Shown in pieces: positions 39,491-43,223 of a DNA stretch of 43,223 nucleotides; the first letter of the stretch is position 1, and each line of letters starts with the position of its first letter. Position numbers and translations under genes: made by a program. The notes under the pieces were generated by a model. It had not been told where the DNA came from. It ran no database searches and saw only the letters and a list, made by a program, of their open reading frames with translations. Origin of the DNA: an uncultured Prevotella sp. Its GTDB lineage: Bacteria; Bacteroidota; Bacteroidia; Bacteroidales; Bacteroidaceae. The stretch is from contig CAJOPE010000109.1 of assembly GCA_905236815.1 (NCBI GenBank), forward strand, positions 1 to 43,223. The letters run 5' to 3'.

Positions 39491-39943
39491 ATGGAAACAA
39501 TTCTTTCAATTGCTGGTAAGCCAGGTCTTTACAAACTGGTAAGCCGTGGAAAAATGAATCTTATTGTCGAGGCTCTCGATGAAACACATAAGCGTATTCC
39601 TGCTTTCGCAACTGACCGTGTAACAAGTCTTGGTGACATCGCTATGTATACCGACTCTGAGGATATTCCTTTGTGGCAGGTTTTGGAGAATGCTGGTAAG
39701 CACGAGAATAACGGTGAGTCAAAGATCAACTTCCGCAAGGCTAGTGCTAAGGAACTTAAGGACTGGTTCACAGAGGTTCTTCCTAGCTGGGATAAGGATC
39801 GTGTTCACGATAGCGATATCAAAAAGCTTATTCAGTGGTATAACATCCTCGTAAAGGCAGGTATCACAAACTTCAAGGAAGTGCTTGCTCCAACAGAGGG
39901 CGACAATATTGACGACCGACAGGACGCTGAAACTGCTGAGTAA
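39491..39943 (+). CDS. DUF5606 domain protein
   Basis: A 150-aa soluble protein matching the Bacteroidota family DUF5606: ILSIAGKPGLYKLVSRGKMNLIVEALD at the start (SH3-like), then FATDRVTSLGDIAMYTDSEDIPL, and a helical C-terminal half ending in an acidic tail. The function is unknown. It is the last gene of the nusB operon, 31 nt after coaE. Confidence 0.88.
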   Translation: METILSIAGKPGLYKLVSRGKMNLIVEALDETHKRIPAFATDRVTSLGDIAMYTDSEDIPLWQVLENAGKHENNGESKINFRKASAKELKDWFTEVLPSWDKDRVHDSDIKKLIQWYNILVKAGITNFKEVLAPTEGDNIDDRQDAETAE

Positions 39944-40004
39944 AAAATGTGCAAGTAATTCTTAATAATTTATCTTGTTGTAAGGTATTATTGGAATTAT
40001 TTAT

Positions 40005-40012
40005 TATATTTG
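40005..40012 (+). promoter_or_regulatory. Promoter -7 box of lipoprotein gene (TATATTTG)
   Basis: Plus-strand TAnnTTTG box 41 nt before the ATG at 40053. Confidence 0.55.
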
Positions 40013-40052
40013 CAGCTAGAAACACAATTAGTCAAACTAATACGAATAAGTT

Positions 40053-40451
40053 ATGAAAAAAACGTTTTTGATGTTATCTTGTGCAGCTGTGATGCTTTTT
40101 GCAACTTCTTGTAGTGAAAAGAAGGCTCCTGTTCAGGCAGCTCCTCAGGAGGAAGAAGGTCCAGACAGTGTGACTCTTCAGGTAATGGATTCTATCGCTG
40201 GTGATTACAAGAGTGGTGATGATAGCAAGGTTATCTCTTTGAAGAAGGACGGTACTGCAACTTCAAAGGGTCCAGATGAAATCCATAAGTGGGCGATTCC
40301 TGGTGGTGCACAGCTTGGTGCAGAACAGTATTCTGTAATTCTTTACAAGAAGGGTCTTGAGAATGATGTTCCTGTAAATGCTGTTATCAGTTCTGATGAG
40401 GCCGGAGCAAAACTTACTTTGAAGAATGAGGTTCTCCGTATTCGCAAGTAA
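40053..40451 (+). CDS. Small lipoprotein, function unknown
   Basis: A 132-aa protein with a lipoprotein signal (MKKTFLMLSCAAVMLFATSC, lipidated Cys20), then a Pro/Glu-rich linker (APVQAAPQEEEGPDS) and a compact beta-rich domain (GDYKSGDDSKVISLKKDGTATS). That pattern of a short lipocalin-like or META-like meander suggests a small barrel, but no family is recognised. It is a single gene with its own promoter and two terminators after it. Confidence 0.8.
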   Translation: MKKTFLMLSCAAVMLFATSCSEKKAPVQAAPQEEEGPDSVTLQVMDSIAGDYKSGDDSKVISLKKDGTATSKGPDEIHKWAIPGGAQLGAEQYSVILYKKGLENDVPVNAVISSDEAGAKLTLKNEVLRIRK

Positions 40452-40488
40452 TATTCAAAGCTTCGAACTTTTTATTTTATAATGATAT

Positions 40489-40519
40489 ATTCTGCGCATT
40501 CCCAAGGGATGCGCAGAAT
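40489..40519 (+). terminator. Terminator 1 of lipoprotein gene
   Basis: Perfect 11-bp stem ATTCTGCGCAT/ATGCGCAGAAT (40489-40499 with 40509-40519), followed by TCGTTTT. Confidence 0.8.
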
Positions 40520-40526
40520 TCGTTTT

Positions 40527-40570
40527 AATGCCATTCTGTCTTGCTATTATGACAGAATGGCATTATTTTT
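40527..40570 (+). terminator. Terminator 2 of lipoprotein gene
   Basis: Perfect 14-bp stem (40527-40540 with 40551-40564) followed by ATTTTT. It lies in tandem with terminator 1, and its T run is also part of the hsp20 promoter box. Confidence 0.8.
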
Positions 40571-40571
40571 G
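40564..40571 (+). promoter_or_regulatory. Promoter -7 box of hsp20 (TATTTTTG)
   Basis: Plus-strand TAnnTTTG box formed by the T tract of the preceding terminator. It implies a leader of about 90 nt before the ATG at 40669. Confidence 0.4.
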
Positions 40572-40668
40572 CTACTGGTATGGAAATTGTATTACTCCTA
40601 GTGTAAGGCCTTCGAAAATCGGAGGTTGAATTAATAAAAAAAGAATGTTTAATTAAATATAGGAGATA

Positions 40669-41082
40669 ATGACTATGTATAGAAATTCATGGCTTCCAGA
40701 AGTGTTCAACGATTTTTTGGATACAACAGTAATGCCTCGCACAAAGGCTACTGCTCCTGCAATCAATGTAAAGGAATCTCAGGACAAGTATCAGGTAGAG
40801 CTTGCAGCTCCTGGTATGCGCAAGGAAGATTTCGATGTAAACATCAATGCTGATGGCGATTTGACCATCAAGATGGAGAACAAACACGTAGAAAAGGAGG
40901 AGAATGTGCAGTATCTGCGCCGTGAGTTTGCTTATGGCTCTTATGAGCAGACTTTGATTCTGCCAGAGGATGTTGATAAGGAAAAGATAGGTGCAAGAGT
41001 TGCCGATGGTGTTCTTACCGTCGATCTTCCTAAGATAAAAGTTGAGGAGAAAAAGTTTGCTCGTCAAATTTCAATAGGTTAA
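40669..41082 (+). CDS. Hsp20/alpha-crystallin small heat-shock protein
   Basis: A 137-aa cytosolic holdase chaperone. The alpha-crystallin domain (about 29-128) includes INVKESQDKYQVELAAPGMRKEDFDVNI, LRREFAYGSYEQTLILPEDVD and GVLTVDLPK (the A-x-x-x-G-V-L-type box). The C-terminal KIKVEEK supplies an I-x-V anchor. An AGGAGA sequence precedes the ATG. Confidence 0.93.
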   Translation: MTMYRNSWLPEVFNDFLDTTVMPRTKATAPAINVKESQDKYQVELAAPGMRKEDFDVNINADGDLTIKMENKHVEKEENVQYLRREFAYGSYEQTLILPEDVDKEKIGARVADGVLTVDLPKIKVEEKKFARQISIG

Positions 41083-41127
41083 GGTTAGTTGATTAAGGTA
41101 TATATTATTGTGTGATTGTTAGAAAAT

Positions 41128-41160
41128 AGCCTTGAATACGAATGTATTCGAGGCTTTTTT
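41128..41160 (+). terminator. Terminator of hsp20
   Basis: Stem AGCCTTGAATAC/GTATTCGAGGCT (41128-41154, one mismatch) with a GAAT loop and six T residues. The promoter of the next gene starts 3 nt later. Confidence 0.8.
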
Positions 41161-41162
41161 GT

Positions 41163-41170
41163 TATCTTTG
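41163..41170 (+). promoter_or_regulatory. Promoter -7 box of exchanger gene (TATCTTTG)
   Basis: Plus-strand TAnnTTTG box only 8 nt before the ATG at 41179. Confidence 0.55.
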
Positions 41171-41178
41171 CACCCATT

Positions 41179-42120
41179 ATGATTTTGAATGTCGTTTTAT
41201 TAATTGTTGGCGTTGCCATCGTGTTGTGGGGCGCCGATCGCTTAACAGATGGTGCTGTCGGACTGGCTGAGCGTATGGGAATTTCTCAGGTAGTTATTGG
41301 TCTGACGGTTGTGGCCATGGGTACTTCAATGCCTGAGTTTATGGTATCTTTGGTTTCTGCCATAAAGGGTACTCCCGATTTAGCGGTAGGAAATGTTGTG
41401 GGTAGCAACATATTTAATTCAATGCTCATTGTAGGTTGTTCTGCCATGGTAGCTCCTATGGCAATATTGAAGACTACAGTTCGCAAGGATATTCCTTTCT
41501 CGCTTATAGCAAGTGTTGCCCTTTATATGATGGTGGTAGATGGAACTTCCGCCGACATTACCCGATGGGAAGCTGGTATTCTTTTTGCGATGTTTATCAT
41601 CTTTATGATTTTTACACTTCGTAGTGCAAAGAATGAAACGCAGAAGGTGGAGGAGCAGAAGAATTTTATGAATCCTTGGAAGGCTGTGTTCTTCCTTCTT
41701 TTAGGTCTTGGCTGTCTTATCGGTGGATCAAATTTGTTTGTTGATAATGCGTCGCAGGTAGCAAAGTCTTTGGGGGTGAGTGATGCTGTGATTGGTCTTA
41801 CTGTTGTTGCGGGAGGAACTTCTCTGCCAGAACTTGCCACCAGTATAGTTGCAGCTCGAAAGGGCAATAGTGGAATCGCTATCGGAAATGTTTTGGGTAG
41901 CAATGTTTTCAATTTGCTTTTTATCCTCGGTATTACCGGTATGATTTCTCCAATGGCAATAGAGGGGATTACTTCTGTTGACTTGTCGATGATGGTAATT
42001 AGTATGATTTTGCTCTGGTTGTTCTCTTATACCAAATACACTATTGAGCGATGGGAGGGTACTTTGCTTACTGTTCTCTTCCTGGGATATATGGGATATC
42101 TGGTTCATGGTGCAATGTAA
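41179..42120 (+). CDS. Calcium/sodium antiporter (CaCA family, YrbG-like)
   Basis: A 313-aa inner-membrane exchanger with about ten spans and two inverted alpha repeats: GTSMPEFMVSLVSA followed by GNVVGSNIFN in the first half, GGTSLPELATSIVAA followed by GNVLGSNVFN in the second. These carry the cation-binding Glu residues. The start is the ATG at 41179 (MILNVVLLIVG); the longer frame runs back through the hsp20 terminator. Only about 3-5 nt would remain between transcription start and ATG, so the mRNA may be leaderless. Confidence 0.93.
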   Translation: MILNVVLLIVGVAIVLWGADRLTDGAVGLAERMGISQVVIGLTVVAMGTSMPEFMVSLVSAIKGTPDLAVGNVVGSNIFNSMLIVGCSAMVAPMAILKTTVRKDIPFSLIASVALYMMVVDGTSADITRWEAGILFAMFIIFMIFTLRSAKNETQKVEEQKNFMNPWKAVFFLLLGLGCLIGGSNLFVDNASQVAKSLGVSDAVIGLTVVAGGTSLPELATSIVAARKGNSGIAIGNVLGSNVFNLLFILGITGMISPMAIEGITSVDLSMMVISMILLWLFSYTKYTIERWEGTLLTVLFLGYMGYLVHGAM

Positions 42121-42164
42121 GAGCAGCTCTCTATAAAGAAGATAGATCTAGTATACTATTAAAA

Positions 42165-42270
42165 CAAAAAAGCTTCTCCGAAATGGAGAAGCTTTTTTTG
42201 TTGATTTCAGTGAATCAGTTTTAGCTCGTAAGTAAGTAATAAATGTAATGCGAATGTTTTAACTTTTAAC
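42165..42270 (-). ncRNA. Candidate small RNA of about 105 nt
   Basis: A minus-strand TATCTTTG box (42282-42275) is followed about 75-100 nt later by a strong hairpin with a T run (42198-42166). No reading frame of note lies between. A promoter plus terminator at this distance is the outline of a small RNA; no family is recognised. Confidence 0.35.
42166..42198. terminator. Bidirectional terminator
   Basis: Perfect stem AAAAAGCTTCTCC/GGAGAAGCTTTTT with a GAAAT loop and T runs on both strands. It ends the exchanger transcript and, on the other strand, the sRNA candidate. Confidence 0.85.
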
Positions 42271-42274
42271 ACTG

Positions 42275-42282
42275 CAAAGATA
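42275..42282 (-). promoter_or_regulatory. Promoter -7 box of sRNA candidate (TATCTTTG)
   Basis: Minus-strand TAnnTTTG box in the TATCTTTGCA context, with no protein gene downstream before the terminator at 42198-42166. Confidence 0.45.
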
Positions 42283-42480
42283 CAAAAGATACATATTCTT
42301 CTGGTGGCAAATATTGTTTTATTGGGGTGTAAATTTTAGCTAAATGTCCAAAATGAACAAATTGGACGGTGAAAATGTGCGTATTTTGTCCTTTTTTGAT
42401 GTTTTTGTACGCCTTTTGTGATAAAATTGACATTTGAATGGCTTTGTATTTTTGTTATTTCATTCATTGTCGGTTTTTGG

Positions 42481-42948
42481 TAAAAAAATAAAATGACTTT
42501 TTATTTTTCTTACTTTTTGCTTGTAAGTACTTGTGTTTTAGTGAGTTTGGCTGAAAGCAATTATTTTGCTTTTGTTTTTGGGGTAATCAACTACGATCTA
42601 TATCCTTTTGGGAAGGGATACAATAGTTGAACTCTTCTACTATAAAACATTATCTGTTGTTTTGAAAAACCTTAACTTTTTTGCTCAAAAAGATCAAGTC
42701 TTTCAATGTTCCTAAGCTATATAGGCGAGATAGGAGGGCTAAACCGTCGGTTTAGATGTGCTAAATAGCCTCTTTAGAACCGGTAATTCGTTTAGATGGA
42801 AATCTGTAATAATAAAATGTAAAAGTGTTGTGGTTGCTCCTTCTAGTATAAAATGAAGTTATAAAAATTGCTTTCAGCCAAACCTTCTGAAACATAGGTA
42901 CTTATAAGCAAAAAGTTAGAAAAATAAAAAGTCATTTTATTTTTTTTA
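42481..42948. repeat. 470-bp element with inverted ends of about 82 bp
   Basis: 42481-42562 matches the reverse complement of 42866-42948 at well over four of five positions; both arms share ATAAAATGACTTTTTATTTT and GTTTGGCTGAAAGCAATT-type blocks. The 300-bp centre is noncoding and contains a 22-bp-period array. This is the outline of a non-autonomous inverted-repeat element. Confidence 0.8.
42714..42801. repeat. Degenerate tandem array, four 22-bp units
   Basis: Units start at 42714 (decayed), 42736, 42758 and 42780. The central two have CTAAAC/CTAAAT at unit positions 4-9 and TTTAG at 16-20, the same half-sites as at 99-186 and 16504-16591 but in the opposite phase. The second unit contains CTAAACC-GTC-GGTTTAG, a perfect 7-bp stem. 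Confidence 0.65.
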
Positions 42949-43223
42949 TTGGTTTTTCATCGATTTGTGATCAATAATTCGCGTGGATTGTCAATTCTAT
43001 TTATCTCTTCCCTAAGTGGCTGTTGATAGTTTTGAAAAATCCCTACAATCATCGGAAAAAGCCCATAGTTATTGTATTGATTTCCTACAATCTTAAGATT
43101 GTTCATCTGCTATTTGACACATCCTATTTAGATTGGATAACTAAAGTTTCCCACTTGCAAATAGCTTGCCCTTAAAGTCTTAAAAATCAAGAGGAAAGAG
43201 AAGGAATGTCCAAAAGTTTTTGT

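Larger units (their letters stand above)
42121..43223. other. Gene-free right end of window
   Basis: No protein gene is supported in this 1.1 kb. It holds the exchanger terminator (42166-42198), a minus-strand promoter with an sRNA candidate (42165-42270), a 470-bp inverted-repeat element (42481-42948) and, inside it, a 22-bp-period array. I see nothing recognisable from 42949 to the end. Confidence 0.6.

Overview
The window looks like chromosomal DNA of a Bacteroidota member of the Prevotella/Segatella group. The grounds are the many TAnnTTTG -7 promoter boxes, the tmRNA tag GENNYALAA, the scarcity of Shine-Dalgarno sites, and family markers such as DUF5606, the long NusB, CTC-type L25, a SusC-era TonB-linked barrel and a menaquinone operon. 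Genus assignment is inference from gene content, not a database match. No rRNA, prophage, integrase, transposase or CRISPR was seen. About forty protein genes, one tmRNA and one tRNA-Tyr are supported.

Layout. 1-611: no gene, one 22-bp-period array. 612-1010: tmRNA (minus). 1156-4444: aldose epimerase, then EamA transporter and ThrE-type exporter. 4585-6974: SDR and mnmA (minus), small membrane protein (plus). 6980-11351: minus-strand series tex, Fe-S flavoprotein, YbjQ-like protein, two tiny genes with their own operator-like palindrome, HAD phosphatase. 11467-16200: pgi, gpsA and lysS (minus), with a 625-bp element carrying a broken DUF559 nuclease gene filling the lysS-gpsA junction. 16201-17004: 804 bp of repeats. 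17005-19465: orphan secreted and membrane proteins and tRNA-Tyr. 19596-21410: EamA transporter converging on a tandem TonB-C-domain protein. 21411-22711: 1.3 kb with a large inverted repeat and three short-period tandem arrays. 22712-29859: menaquinone operon menI-menF-menD-menB-(GxxExxY nuclease)-menC-menE, whose gaps are filled by a palindromic AT-rich repeat family. 29903-34643: aroB, a TonB-linked outer-membrane barrel protein, purN. 34718-36324: S4 protein, pth, rplY (minus, continuing into purN). 36548-39943: nusB, yajC, YbbR protein, coaE, DUF5606 (plus). 40053-42120: lipoprotein, Hsp20, Na/Ca exchanger. 42121-43223: no protein gene, an sRNA candidate and a 470-bp inverted-repeat element.

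How the genes work together. menF, menD, menC, menE, menB and menI cover chorismate to 1,4-dihydroxy-2-naphthoate except the MenH step; aroB nearby feeds chorismate synthesis. pgi, gpsA and lysS form a co-directional housekeeping cluster. rplY, pth and the S4 protein serve the ribosome; nusB, yajC, YbbR, coaE and DUF5606 form a conserved-looking plus-strand operon.

Most interesting: (1) two single-domain PD-(D/E)XK nuclease genes, DUF559 and GxxExxY, each sit inside or beside their own family of palindromic repeats that fill operon junctions, which suggests nuclease-plus-palindrome mobile units; (2) a GC-rich palindrome of the DUF559-type architecture is inserted in frame inside menE; (3) at least six intergenic arrays share a 21-22 bp period built from two 11-bp half units although their sequences fall into different families.
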